A DNA stretch of 59,469 nucleotides from assembly GCF_001673405.1 (NCBI RefSeq), contig NZ_LZLV01000018.1:1-59469 (forward strand), given 5' to 3'. Below are positions 1 through 7,504 of this stretch, in pieces. Positions within the stretch are counted from its first letter, which is position 1, and each line of letters starts with the position of its first letter. A program made the translations under genes and the position numbers. Origin of the DNA: Mycobacterium sp. 1245111.1. Lineage in GTDB: Bacteria; Actinomycetota; Actinomycetes; Mycobacteriales; Mycobacteriaceae. Below the pieces are notes generated by a model. The model was not told the origin of the DNA, made no database searches, and saw only the letters and a program-made list of their open reading frames with translations.

Positions 1-192
1 ATTAGTGGGTTGGCCGGCGCGCGCCGCGTAAGCGATGTCGAGCAACGCGAGTGCCAATGGGCCGTCGGAGATCGTGGTTCCCGGCGGCAACACCGACCCT
101 GACAACGCCCGTTCGAGCGCAACCTTGAACTCACGCAGCAACTCGTCGTAGGACGTTTGCCGATGCGATGCATCGCTGAGCGCGTATTCCAT
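1..192 (-). CDS. Partial unrecognised protein, N-terminal 64 residues, runs off the left edge
   Basis: An ATG at 192 is preceded by GGGGAG about 8 bases upstream, which supports this start. The readable residues begin MEYALSDASHRQ and the frame is still open at base 1. The stretch SDGPLALALLDIAYAARAGQ resembles the last helix of Gfo/Idh/MocA-type oxidoreductases, but that part normally lies at the C-terminus, so the likeness may be chance or may mark a remnant. The start is 70 bases downstream of the stop of the transporter on the same strand, so the two may be co-transcribed. No function is assigned. Confidence 0.45.
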   Translation of the reverse strand, partial: MEYALSDASHRQTSYDELLREFKVALERALSGSVLPPGTTISDGPLALALLDIAYAARAGQPTN

Positions 193-261
193 TCCACGAT
201 CTCCCCGGTCAAGCGTCCACTTTGAGGCAGTAGATACCCGGCGGGGGCCAGCGCAAACCTG

Positions 262-1638
262 CTATCTGCGATAAAGCGCGGCGTCGTCGATGTCGGCCCG
301 GGACCGGTTCGGCAGGGCAAGGCCGCATGCGACCGTGACGATGGCGGCGAAGACGATGTAGGCCGAGATCGCGTACGGCGTTCCGGTCTTGTGCAGCAAC
401 CACGTTGCGATCAGCGGCGCGGGACCGCCGGCGAAAACCGACGCCAGCTGATAGCCGAGGCCGGCGCCGCCGTAGCGCAGATGGGTGGGGAAATTCTCGG
501 CGATCAGCGCGGCCTGCGGGCCGTACTGCAGCCCGTGAATGAACAACGACACCACCACCGCAAGGAAGATCAACCCGGCCCCACCGTGACTCAGCACCGC
601 GAAGTACGGGTAGGCGATCGCGCCGGTGAGAATCGCACCGGTGAGGTATATCCGCTTGCGGCCGAATCGATCTGACAGATGCGAGAACAGCGGGATCGCG
701 ACGAGTTCACACACCGCACCCGCCAGCACGGCCTTGAGAACGAACGTCTTGGTGAACTCGTGCCGAGACACGACGTAGCTCAGCGCGAAAGTCGTGAACA
801 GATAGAACGGCATCTGCTCGCTGAACCGCAGCCCCGCCGACAGCAGGATCTCGCGCCAGTGGTGCCGGATCGCGTCCGCCACCGGGATGCGGGCGGTTTT
901 CCGCTCCTCGGTCACCTTGGCGAACATCGGCGTCTCGAGAATGGACAGCCGGACCAGCAGACCGATGCCCACCAGGACGAGGCTGAAGAGGAACGGAATC
1001 CGCCAGCCCCATGAGTTGAATTGCTCGGCCGAGAGCGTCACCGACAGCAACGTCATCCCGCCGGTGCCCAGCACCAGCCCCATCGGCACGCCGAGTTGCG
1101 CGAAGCTGGCAAGCAGCCCCCGCTTGCGTTGGTCGCCCCACTCCATCGCGATCAACACCGAGCCGCTCCACTCCCCGCCGATCGCGAGGCCCTGGACGAG
1201 TCGCAGCAGCACGAGTATCAGCGGTGCGGCCGCGCCGATGGTCGCGGTGCCCGGCAGAATGCCGACGACCGCCGACGAGATGCCCATCACCAGCAGCGTC
1301 ACGATCAGCGTGGCCTTACGACCGATCCGGTCGCCCCAATGCCCGAAGATTGCCGCGCCGAGCGGGCGCGCGACGAACCCGACCGCGTAGGTCGCGAATG
1401 AGGCCATCGCACCCGCGTACGGGGTCGAGGCGGGGAAGAACAGATGCGGGAAAACCAGCGCCGCGGCGGTGTTGTAGAGGAAGAAGTCGTACCACTCGAT
1501 CGTGGTACCGATCGAGCTGGCCAGCGCCGCGCGCCGAACCTGCGCCCGCTGTCCAGCCGGATCGACGTCCGAGCTGACCGCGACTCCGTCGTCTTTGACA
1601 ACCACTCCCTCAGTGTGGAGGGAGTCACGTACCAGCAC
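262..1638 (-). CDS. MFS transporter, metabolite:H+ symporter (MHS) family
   Basis: This 458-residue inner-membrane protein should import a small organic acid or osmolyte with protons. The evidence is the MHS signature TIEWYDFFLYN near residues 46-56, the loop GHWGDRIGRK near 99-108 between the second and third helices, and about twelve hydrophobic segments. Family members include ShiA, ProP and the dicarboxylate or alpha-ketoglutarate carriers; the substrate cannot be read from sequence. The start shown is GTG at 1638. The first 35 residues are polar and partly encoded by a hairpin (1604-1625), so a later start is possible. The downstream gene at 1-192 may be in the same operon. Confidence 0.85.
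   Translation of the reverse strand: MLVRDSLHTEGVVVKDDGVAVSSDVDPAGQRAQVRRAALASSIGTTIEWYDFFLYNTAAALVFPHLFFPASTPYAGAMASFATYAVGFVARPLGAAIFGHWGDRIGRKATLIVTLLVMGISSAVVGILPGTATIGAAAPLILVLLRLVQGLAIGGEWSGSVLIAMEWGDQRKRGLLASFAQLGVPMGLVLGTGGMTLLSVTLSAEQFNSWGWRIPFLFSLVLVGIGLLVRLSILETPMFAKVTEERKTARIPVADAIRHHWREILLSAGLRFSEQMPFYLFTTFALSYVVSRHEFTKTFVLKAVLAGAVCELVAIPLFSHLSDRFGRKRIYLTGAILTGAIAYPYFAVLSHGGAGLIFLAVVVSLFIHGLQYGPQAALIAENFPTHLRYGGAGLGYQLASVFAGGPAPLIATWLLHKTGTPYAISAYIVFAAIVTVACGLALPNRSRADIDDAALYRR
1604..1625. other. Perfect 8-bp inverted repeat inside the 5-prime end of the transporter gene
   Basis: ACTCCCTC at 1604-1611 and GAGGGAGT at 1618-1625 form a perfect dyad around a six-base loop. It lies within the first ten codons of the MFS gene if that gene starts at 1638, or in its leader if translation starts later. 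It could be a protein site or an RNA hairpin affecting translation; nothing else supports either. Confidence 0.3.
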
Positions 1639-1728
1639 CGCGATACAGATGTTGCCCAGATGGCGACGGGGTGAACGTCAGGCGCTCAGAACCTTTGCGG
1701 CCGCACGCTCGAGACCTACGCTTGATCC

Positions 1729-2112
1729 ATGAAGAAGCACATCGTGTCGCGCGCAGTTCTACTTTTGGCGGCGTGGGCGATCGGGCTGCTGATCGCGGCG
1801 CAGGTCGTCCCCGGAGTTTCGATGTCGATGTCGGGGTTCATCGTCGCGGTCGTGACTTTCTCGGTCGCGCAGGAGATGTTGTCGTTGTCGATTTTGAAGT
1901 TGCCCCACGCGTATGCCTCGCTGCTCCTCGGCGGCACCGGCTTGGCATTGACCGTTTTCGCGCTGATCCTCGCTACGGCGGAAACGCACGGGTTCACCAT
2001 CCGCGGCATGGCGTCCTGGGTCGCCACGACGCTCGTGGTGTGGCTCGTGACAACGATCGGCGCGGTCACGCTGCCCGAGTTGTTGGGCCCTGAACAAGCC
2101 GGGGCGAATTGA
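1729..2112 (+). CDS. Small four-helix membrane protein, phage-holin-family-like
   Basis: The 127-residue product starts MKKHIVSRAV and is nearly all hydrophobic, with four likely membrane helices near residues 9-28, 34-55, 62-84 and 96-118. It resembles the small integral membrane proteins often labelled phage holin family (DUF360-like) in actinobacteria, which are chromosomal and not linked to lysis. No phage genes surround it. It is divergent from the MHS transporter and lies 67 bases before the usfY-like gene, so it stands alone or heads a short run with it. The function is unknown. Confidence 0.65.
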   Translation: MKKHIVSRAVLLLAAWAIGLLIAAQVVPGVSMSMSGFIVAVVTFSVAQEMLSLSILKLPHAYASLLLGGTGLALTVFALILATAETHGFTIRGMASWVATTLVVWLVTTIGAVTLPELLGPEQAGAN

Positions 2113-2179
2113 GCATTTCGTCAGATCGGCCAACTGAGTAGCATTTTTCGTATCTCGTCCGACCACGGAGGGAGATGAG

Positions 2180-2479
2180 ATGGGCGACACTCATCACGAT
2201 CCGACCGATCACTCTCGGACCACGCAACCACATGCCGGCCTGGCCATGAAGGACAACTTCTACTGGCCCGGGCTGATCCTGTTGGCTGTGTCCGCGTTCG
2301 GGGTGATCTGCACGGTGGCGGCCGCCGCCTATCGACATTACGAATGGATCAGCACGACGGTGCTGATCGCGGCGCTCGGAGCGGTTGCCGGCGCATTGTG
2401 GCTCGTCGTCGAAAACCGCCGGGTGAGCACTGTCGAAAAGGCTTGGCACGCAGCGCATCCCGATGTTGAGGTGCGTTGA
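2180..2479 (+). CDS. usfY: UsfY family membrane protein
   Basis: The 99-residue protein begins MGDTHHDPTDHSRTTQPHAG, closely matching my recollection of the N-terminus of UsfY (Rv3288c), which sits next to the SigF anti-sigma system in M. tuberculosis. Two membrane helices are visible near residues 29-50 and 57-77, followed by a basic tail with AHPDVEVR. A strong ribosome site, GGAGGGAG, lies about 5-6 bases before the ATG. No usfX, sigF or other anti-sigma gene is present here, so this is a detached copy. Its role is unknown; stress association is inferred only from the family name. Confidence 0.8.
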   Translation: MGDTHHDPTDHSRTTQPHAGLAMKDNFYWPGLILLAVSAFGVICTVAAAAYRHYEWISTTVLIAALGAVAGALWLVVENRRVSTVEKAWHAAHPDVEVR

Positions 2480-2499
2480 TGGCCCGTCTCGTCCCGAAA

Positions 2500-2637
2500 T
2501 TAAATGCGCAACGCGTCGAGCACGCCGAGGAACTTTTCCTCGGCGCGCGCATTCTTGACCTTTGACTCCAGGCTGGGCGGAAGCGGCCAGTCAGCCCCGA
2601 CCGAGTAAGATTTAAACGCCGGTAATCTTGCCGGCCC
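2500..2637 (-). pseudogene. Possible gene remnant: C-terminal fragment without a start codon
   Basis: On the minus strand, an open frame bounded by TGA (2640-2638) and TAA (2502-2500) reads like real protein near its end, including YSVGADWPLPPSLESKV and EEKFLGVLDALRI. There is no plausible upstream ATG or GTG. Its composition looks coding-like, unlike a shadow frame, but no gene overlaps it on the other strand. I do not recognise the family. It may be the tail of a gene lost by deletion. Confidence 0.3.
2523..2545. other. Perfect 10-bp hairpin downstream of usfY
   Basis: CGCCGAGGAA (2523-2532) and TTCCTCGGCG (2536-2545) are perfect complements around a three-base loop. It lies 43 bases after the usfY stop. 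There is no T-tract on the plus side, so it would be a U-less terminator of the kind proposed for mycobacteria, or it may just reflect the coding remnant it sits in. Confidence 0.4.
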
Positions 2638-2694
2638 TCAGGGCAGATCACTTGCTGAAGGTGGGGCTCATCGCCTCGCCACGATCCCGTCGCC

Positions 2695-2716
2695 TTCTCT
2701 GAGACTTCTCAGAGGA
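2695..2716 (+). promoter_or_regulatory. Hairpin that encloses the ribosome-binding site of the DUF1611 gene
   Basis: CTCTGAG (2697-2703) and CTCAGAG (2708-2714) pair perfectly across a four-base loop, and flanking TT/GA bases may extend the stem. The 3-prime arm contains AGAGGA, the only ribosome-binding sequence for the ATG at 2721. In RNA this hairpin would hide that site, so it is a candidate translational switch. Confidence 0.4.
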
Positions 2717-2720
2717 ACTT

Positions 2721-3887
2721 ATGTCTCCCCGCGCCAGCAGCATGCCTTTTCGCAACGCGTCCGAACAAAGCCTTCCCGCAGCTTCCTTTGCGCTGCCCGC
2801 CGGTTCCACCGCGATCGTCTACTGCGAGGGCGTATTCGGCGAGCAGGACGGTAAGACCGCCAACGGCCTGGTCCGGCACTCGGAGAAGTACGAGATCCTC
2901 AGTGTCATCGACAGCCTGCGGGCCGGAGTCGACGCCGGGAAGCTCCTCGACGGCACCGCGAACGGCATCCCGGTGTTGGCATCGCTCGCCGAGTCGATCT
3001 CGCACGCCGGCCACGTACCTGATTACCTGATCTGTGGGCTGGCGCCCGCCGACGGCCTGCTGTCAGACGAGCAGCGGGTCGTGCTTCTCGACGGCATCGC
3101 CCGCGGGATGCACATCATCAACGGCCTGCACGAGTTCCTCAACGACGACGCCGAGTTCGTGGCGGCAGCGTTGATCGCCGGTGTCACCATCACCGATGTC
3201 CGCCGACCCAAGGCCAAGCGCGACCTGCACCTGTTCTCCGGCCGGATCTTCGATGTCACATGTCCCAGAATTGCGATCCTGGGTACGGACGGGGCGATCG
3301 GAAAGCGCACCACTGCCACCTTGCTGGTCCAGGCGCTGAACGCATGCGGCATCAACGCGGTCATGGTCGGCACCGGTCAGACCACCTTGATCCAGGGCGG
3401 GAGGTACGGCGTCGCGCTGGATGCGCTGGTCCCCCAGTTCTGCTCGGGTGAGGTCGAGCACCAGGTCGTCGCCGCGTTCGAGGGTGAGGACCCTCACGTG
3501 ATCGTGGTCGAGGGCCAGGGCGCGCTGAGCCACCCCGCGTACATAACGTCGGCTCACATCCTGCGCGGCAGCCAGCCGGCCGGCGTGATCGTGCAGCACG
3601 CGCCGAAGCGCAAGGTGCTCGGTGACTTCCCGATGGTGCCGATGCCGACCGCGGCGAGCGAGATCGCACTGATCGAGGCGTTCGCCGACACCCGCGTCAT
3701 CGGGGTCACCATCAACCACGAAGAGATGACCGAGGACGAGCTGAATGACGCGATCTCTGAGCATCATTCGCAGCTCGGTCTCCCGGTCACCGACCCGTTG
3801 ACGCGGCCCGCGTCGGAGCTGGTCGACATGGTGCTGACGGCCTTCCCCGCACTTGCGGCGGCGGTCGACGCGACGACCCCCGTGTGA
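2721..3887 (+). CDS. DUF1611 family P-loop protein (DgcN-like)
   Basis: The 388-residue product matches the DUF1611 layout: an N-terminal Rossmann-like part with CEGVFGEQDGKTANGLVRH near residues 35-53, then a C-terminal P-loop domain with GTDGAIGKRTT at 188-198 (Lys195 in the phosphate-binding position). Some family members are described as D-glutamate N-acetyltransferases (DgcN), acting with a racemase or epimerase. The next gene overlaps by four bases (GTGA) and encodes a PLP-dependent racemase-like protein, so the pair probably handles one amino-acid substrate. The ATG start is fixed by AGAGGA, which lies in a hairpin. The exact reaction is inferred, not shown. Confidence 0.75.
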   Translation: MSPRASSMPFRNASEQSLPAASFALPAGSTAIVYCEGVFGEQDGKTANGLVRHSEKYEILSVIDSLRAGVDAGKLLDGTANGIPVLASLAESISHAGHVPDYLICGLAPADGLLSDEQRVVLLDGIARGMHIINGLHEFLNDDAEFVAAALIAGVTITDVRRPKAKRDLHLFSGRIFDVTCPRIAILGTDGAIGKRTTATLLVQALNACGINAVMVGTGQTTLIQGGRYGVALDALVPQFCSGEVEHQVVAAFEGEDPHVIVVEGQGALSHPAYITSAHILRGSQPAGVIVQHAPKRKVLGDFPMVPMPTAASEIALIEAFADTRVIGVTINHEEMTEDELNDAISEHHSQLGLPVTDPLTRPASELVDMVLTAFPALAAAVDATTPV

Positions 3888-4999
3888 CGCTTCGGATCGA
3901 GACCGACCTCGACAAGATCGAGCAGAATACTCAGATCCTGGTTGACCGCCTTGCCTCCACCGGCATCCGGGTCACCGGGATCACCAAGGCCGTGCTGGGC
4001 TCGCCGGGAGTCGGCGCGGCGATGCTGCGCGGCGGCGCCCGCGGCCTCGGTGATTCCCGGCTGCCTAACCTCATTCGGCTGGCCGGGCTCGACCGACCGC
4101 CGTTCCGCACGTTGATCCGCTCGCCCATGCTCAGCGAGGCGGCACACGTCGTTGACGTCGCCGACATCAGCCTGAACACTGAAGCCGTCGTCCTGGCGGC
4201 GCTGAATCAAGCCGCGTCTCAACAGAAGCGGATACACGCCGTCGTGCTCATGGTGGAGCTGGGCGACCTGCGGGAGGGCATCGCGCTCGGCGACGTCCCC
4301 GAAGCCGTGCGGGCCGTCCTCGGTCACTCCTCCCTGCGGCTGGCCGGGGTCGGCGCCAATCTCGCGTGTCAGAGCGGTGTCGTTCCCGACGACCGGAACA
4401 TGGGCATCCTCACCGGGCTGGCGGACGACATCGAGGCACTGCATGGCATCTCGCTCGACGTCGTCTCCGGCGGCAACTCAGCGAACCTGAACTGGGCCCT
4501 GCACACTCGCGACGTCGGCCGGATCGACGAGCTCCGACTCGGCGAAGCCATCCTTCTCGGCGTCGATCCGCTGTACCGGACACCGATCCCCGGCCTACAC
4601 ACGGACGCCTTCACCGTGACCGCCGAGGTGATCGAGGTCGCCACGAAACCGGCTCAACCCTGGGGAGATCGGGCTCAGTCGGCCTTCGGCACGGCGCCGG
4701 CCCGCAACGGCAGCAGCACTGTGCACCAAGCAATCCTGGCCGTCGGGCGCCAGGACGTGGACCCAGACGGTCTGCGGCCACCGGAGGGCATCACGATCCT
4801 GGGGACGAGCAGCGATCACCTGGTGGTCGACCTCGGCGATCACCGCGTGGCGGTCGGCGACGAGATCGGCTTCGGTGTCGCCTACGGCGCACTTGTTCGG
4901 GCGATGACGTCGCCCTTCGTCACCAAAGTCGAGCACCCTGGGCGGGCCGACGTACCAGTGCCAGACGCCGATGACGTCGGGGACCTGCCTTCGTTGTGA
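3884..4999 (+). CDS. Alanine/ornithine racemase family PLP-dependent enzyme
   Basis: The 371-residue protein has the fold-III PLP enzyme pattern. Lys35 in ITKAVLGSPGVG is the expected Schiff-base lysine, SGGNSANL at 195-202 the expected phosphate-binding loop, and ELRLGEAILLG near 216-226 is typical of the ornithine racemase (Orr) and YhfX branch. It lacks the full C-terminal domain of classical alanine racemase. The GTG start overlaps the stop of the DUF1611 gene (GTGA), indicating translational coupling. It likely interconverts L and D forms of a basic or acidic amino acid; the substrate is uncertain. The last 20 residues are acidic and probably disordered. Confidence 0.75.
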   Translation: MTLRIETDLDKIEQNTQILVDRLASTGIRVTGITKAVLGSPGVGAAMLRGGARGLGDSRLPNLIRLAGLDRPPFRTLIRSPMLSEAAHVVDVADISLNTEAVVLAALNQAASQQKRIHAVVLMVELGDLREGIALGDVPEAVRAVLGHSSLRLAGVGANLACQSGVVPDDRNMGILTGLADDIEALHGISLDVVSGGNSANLNWALHTRDVGRIDELRLGEAILLGVDPLYRTPIPGLHTDAFTVTAEVIEVATKPAQPWGDRAQSAFGTAPARNGSSTVHQAILAVGRQDVDPDGLRPPEGITILGTSSDHLVVDLGDHRVAVGDEIGFGVAYGALVRAMTSPFVTKVEHPGRADVPVPDADDVGDLPSL

Positions 5000-5011
5000 G
5001 TGCTGTTCGGG

Positions 5012-5428
5012 CTACGGTGCCGGTGTGGCGCGGTGCCCCTCCGACGAGGTGCCCGGGTGGCGAATCGTCTTGTGGCCGAGCTTGCGATTGTGCATGGGTT
5101 CGTGCGCCGACTTCTGGCGTTCGAGCTGCCGGATCAACTCGTGCTTGGCTTCGTGAAGGGCGCGGGTGATATCGCGGTTGTCGGCGACGGCCACCAGGGG
5201 CGGAAGCCCCGGCAAGGTCGTCCGCAACGTGACGCGCTGCTCCTTGCGCCCGCGGTCCTGCAACGAGACTTCCAGGCTGATGTCGGGCGGGTCCCATCGG
5301 CCCAGGTGCGGCTCGAGCGTAGCCAACGCCTCGAGCACATGTGAGCGTTCCTTGGCGACGAATCCCGCACCCATGTGCAGGACATATTCGCCGAGCGGAT
5401 TTTGCGTTGTGTCGCGGGACCTTCTCAT
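5012..5428 (-). CDS. HPF/RaiA-like ribosome-associated protein
   Basis: The 138-residue protein carries a sigma-54-modulation/S30EA-type domain: beta strand SLEVSLQDRG near 51-60, VTLRTTLPGLPPLVA near 66-80, then the helix DITRALHEAKHELIRQLERQK at about 86-106. Proteins of this fold bind the ribosome and promote hibernation or stability under stress. It lacks the C-terminal dimerisation domain of long HPF; a basic tail rich in His, Lys and Arg follows instead. ATG at 5428 is chosen because the sequence upstream in this frame is low-complexity and not conserved-looking, although its GAGG lies 13-14 bases away. It is convergent with the racemase gene. Confidence 0.65.
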   Translation of the reverse strand: MRRSRDTTQNPLGEYVLHMGAGFVAKERSHVLEALATLEPHLGRWDPPDISLEVSLQDRGRKEQRVTLRTTLPGLPPLVAVADNRDITRALHEAKHELIRQLERQKSAHEPMHNRKLGHKTIRHPGTSSEGHRATPAP

Positions 5429-5731
5429 GGTGCTGATGGTGACCTCATTTCGGGTGATCTGGTTGCTGAACGATCGTGGCCAGCAGCTGCGGAAGCGACG
5501 CGGTGGTGAAGCCGATGGGGCCGTCGGCGACCCGCGCGACGGTCGCCAATCCACACGGTGTCGGTGAGTAGGTGCCGAGGAAGCCAAAGCTTGGCAGGTA
5601 CGAAAAGTGTTGCATCCCAAAGGGAGCAATCAATGGCTGAAACAACGATGGAGCATTCAAAATTATCCCGACTGAGCGGTGAAACGATGTATCCGGCGTG
5701 AGCGGATGCTCGGGCAGATCAGCGTCAGAAG

Positions 5732-5873
5732 CTGAGCCGTACCGGATGGGTTGGGAGTACCAACACCGCTAAAGCTACACCCTCACGGGTGAAAAGGCGT
5801 GGTTGTGGCGAACTCAGGCCAGAGGACTCTAATCCCTGCCTTGACCAGGAAGCCGAAGAATCGGCCGAGGTCA
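5732..5873 (+). ncRNA. Candidate structured RNA leader of the LysM gene
   Basis: On the plus strand several complementary segments are arranged in order. GTTGG/CCAAC form a hairpin at 5750-5764, and CACCC/GGGTG one at 5778-5791. GCCGA/TCGGC close an AGAA loop at 5852-5865, itself enclosed by TGACC/GGTCA (5842-5846 with 5869-5873). A long-range pair CTGAG (5732-5736) with CTCAG (5813-5817) brackets the first two hairpins. This density suggests a folded 5-prime UTR such as a riboswitch or regulatory leader. I looked for the c-di-AMP (ydaO) signature, because such switches often control cell-wall genes in actinobacteria, but its conserved CAGCUAAC segment is missing. The class is unknown. Confidence 0.35.
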
Positions 5874-5891
5874 CGCTGCATTCGAAAACAG

Positions 5892-5903
5892 GTAGTGCAC
5901 TAC
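5892..5903. promoter_or_regulatory. Perfect 12-bp palindrome upstream of the LysM gene
   Basis: GTAGTGCACTAC is a perfect palindrome 66 bases before the LysM start. Its half-sites GTAGT and ACTAC are the same as those of the palindrome at 8855-8868 upstream of the TetR gene, but the spacer is two bases here and four there. It may bind a dimeric repressor. Confidence 0.35.
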
Positions 5904-5969
5904 TCGTGTCGTTAACGCGGTGGTCAGCGAGCATGGCGTTGTCAAGTCGCACGCTGATAGGAGCACACC

Positions 5970-7442
5970 ATGGTCGCCATCCCAGAAACACATCTGAAGG
6001 CCGCCACTGAGATACCGGATCGCTTTGTCATCAACGAGGTTCCGGTAGAACCGGGTATCGCACCGTTGGCGGCGACGCAGCCACCCCCGCCCCTGGGTCC
6101 CCTCGCGGCGTTCACCGGCACATTCACCGGCCGCGGCTTCAACACCATATTTCGCCCCCAGAACCCAACGACGCCAACCGAACTCCCCATCCCACAACCG
6201 AACAGCGACAACATCCTCGAGTTGAATCTGACAGCCGAGTCGTTGTCTTTCATGGATCCCTTGGGAAGTGTCCCGAACCGGGGCAGGGAACAAGCCGACA
6301 TATTTCTGAACGGTGTTCCGTACCTGCAGTCGATCAGTGACGTCACCGACCCGCTGAAGGCCACCCCGATTCACCTGGAACCCGGCATCTGGGTCATCGT
6401 GCCTCCCACGACCGATCCCGCCCAGCCCGTGACCACGGTGGCGCGGATGGCCTCCATCCCGCACGGCACCACCATCAACGCGCAGGGCACGATCACGTCG
6501 ATCGCGGGGGGACCGAAGACCGGAGGGCCAGCACCGGCCAAGCAGCAGATCCCGTTGGCGCCCAATGGAACCAGCGCGATTACCCCGTTTTCCACCGTCG
6601 GCGGAAACCCCTTTCGCTTTGACAGCCAAACGGTCACAAACGCCGGAACGCCGCGGATACCCCAGGATCTGTCCAGCGTTCCGGCGATCACCCAAGAGCT
6701 GCTCGACAACCCGAACAGCATGTTGAACGATCACATTGCGGGAGTGACGATCCTGTTCACCGACGTGCTCACCGTCGACACCCAACAGCCCGCGATACCC
6801 GGTGGCGGCACCGACAACATCGACTTTCTTGCCGGTGACGCTGCGGCTCCAAACGCAGACGCCCAACGCATGTCGACGATGTTCTGGATCGAGATCGTGC
6901 AAGCCCCGATCGAGATCGGTCCTCTCGGCGCCGGCGGGTCGCAGACCGTGTCACCGGTCGTCCCCGCCGGCGCGCCGGCACCGACGTTCACAGTGACGTC
7001 AGCATCGGCAATCACCGACAAACAAGCGATCACCGTGACCTACCGGCAGATCCAATACACCCAAAACGTGTCGCTCAACTTCGCCACCCTCACCTGGCCA
7101 CACATGTCGGTAGCCACTCTGGTGCCATCCGCGGACATCGCGACAGAGGTCTATGTGGTGATGCCGGGTGACACTCTGAGCGGTATCGCCGGCCGGTTCG
7201 GAGTCACTCTGGGCGCACTGGAAGCGGCCAACCCACAGATCACCGATCCCGACCTGATCTTTCCCGGACAGGTCGTCGGAATCCCGAGCGACACTGTCGT
7301 CTACACAGTGCAGCCGGGTGACACGCTCAGCGGCATCGCCGGGCAATTCTTTGGCGTCACGCTCTCCGCGCTGGAAGCGGCCAACCCACAGATCGCCAAC
7401 CCCAACCTGATCGTGCCGGGGCAGGTGATCAGGATCCCCTGA
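5970..7442 (+). CDS. Heme-binding-like domain protein with two C-terminal LysM repeats
   Basis: The 490-residue protein has two parts. Residues about 45-170 contain TGTFTGRGFNTIFRP, DIFLNGVPYLQSISDVTD and EPGIWVIVPPT, which match a family annotated as heme-binding protein in fungi and actinomycetes. The C-terminus has two LysM modules, near 394-439 and 443-490, each with PGDTLSGIAG and ending in PGQV(V/I)xIP; these bind peptidoglycan glycan chains. No Sec or lipoprotein signal peptide is visible: the N-terminus is polar. TAGGAG before the ATG fixes the start. Export may be non-classical, or the protein may act inside or after lysis. It is convergent with the glycosyltransferase. Confidence 0.7.
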   Translation: MVAIPETHLKAATEIPDRFVINEVPVEPGIAPLAATQPPPPLGPLAAFTGTFTGRGFNTIFRPQNPTTPTELPIPQPNSDNILELNLTAESLSFMDPLGSVPNRGREQADIFLNGVPYLQSISDVTDPLKATPIHLEPGIWVIVPPTTDPAQPVTTVARMASIPHGTTINAQGTITSIAGGPKTGGPAPAKQQIPLAPNGTSAITPFSTVGGNPFRFDSQTVTNAGTPRIPQDLSSVPAITQELLDNPNSMLNDHIAGVTILFTDVLTVDTQQPAIPGGGTDNIDFLAGDAAAPNADAQRMSTMFWIEIVQAPIEIGPLGAGGSQTVSPVVPAGAPAPTFTVTSASAITDKQAITVTYRQIQYTQNVSLNFATLTWPHMSVATLVPSADIATEVYVVMPGDTLSGIAGRFGVTLGALEAANPQITDPDLIFPGQVVGIPSDTVVYTVQPGDTLSGIAGQFFGVTLSALEAANPQIANPNLIVPGQVIRIP

Positions 7443-7504
7443 CCGGTGCCGCCTCCGGCGGGAGAGCCGGCCGCGCCGTCGAAGGAGGCGCCGCCGTGGC
7501 CGTC

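Larger units (their letters stand above)
5429..5969. other. 541-base gene-free region between hpf-like and LysM genes
   Basis: I find no convincing protein gene here. The frames on both strands are short and have arginine- or serine-rich, shadow-like composition. The region holds divergent promoters for the hibernation-factor gene and the LysM gene. It also contains a cluster of local hairpins at 5732-5873, a perfect 12-bp palindrome at 5892-5903, and the ribosome site TAGGAG before the ATG at 5970. Confidence 0.6.

Noticed and set aside
1729..2112. Phage holin as part of a prophage
   Set aside because: No endolysin, integrase or structural phage gene is nearby; the gene is of the chromosomal holin-like type.
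5732..5873. Assignment as a c-di-AMP (ydaO) riboswitch
   Set aside because: The conserved CAGCUAAC and CCGAAUCC elements are not present; only the leader position and GGGUGAAA fit.
7449..7461. CCGCC/GGCGG hairpin after the LysM gene as terminator
   Set aside because: The stem is short and typical of GC-rich chance, with no T-tract and a strongly GC-rich surrounding.
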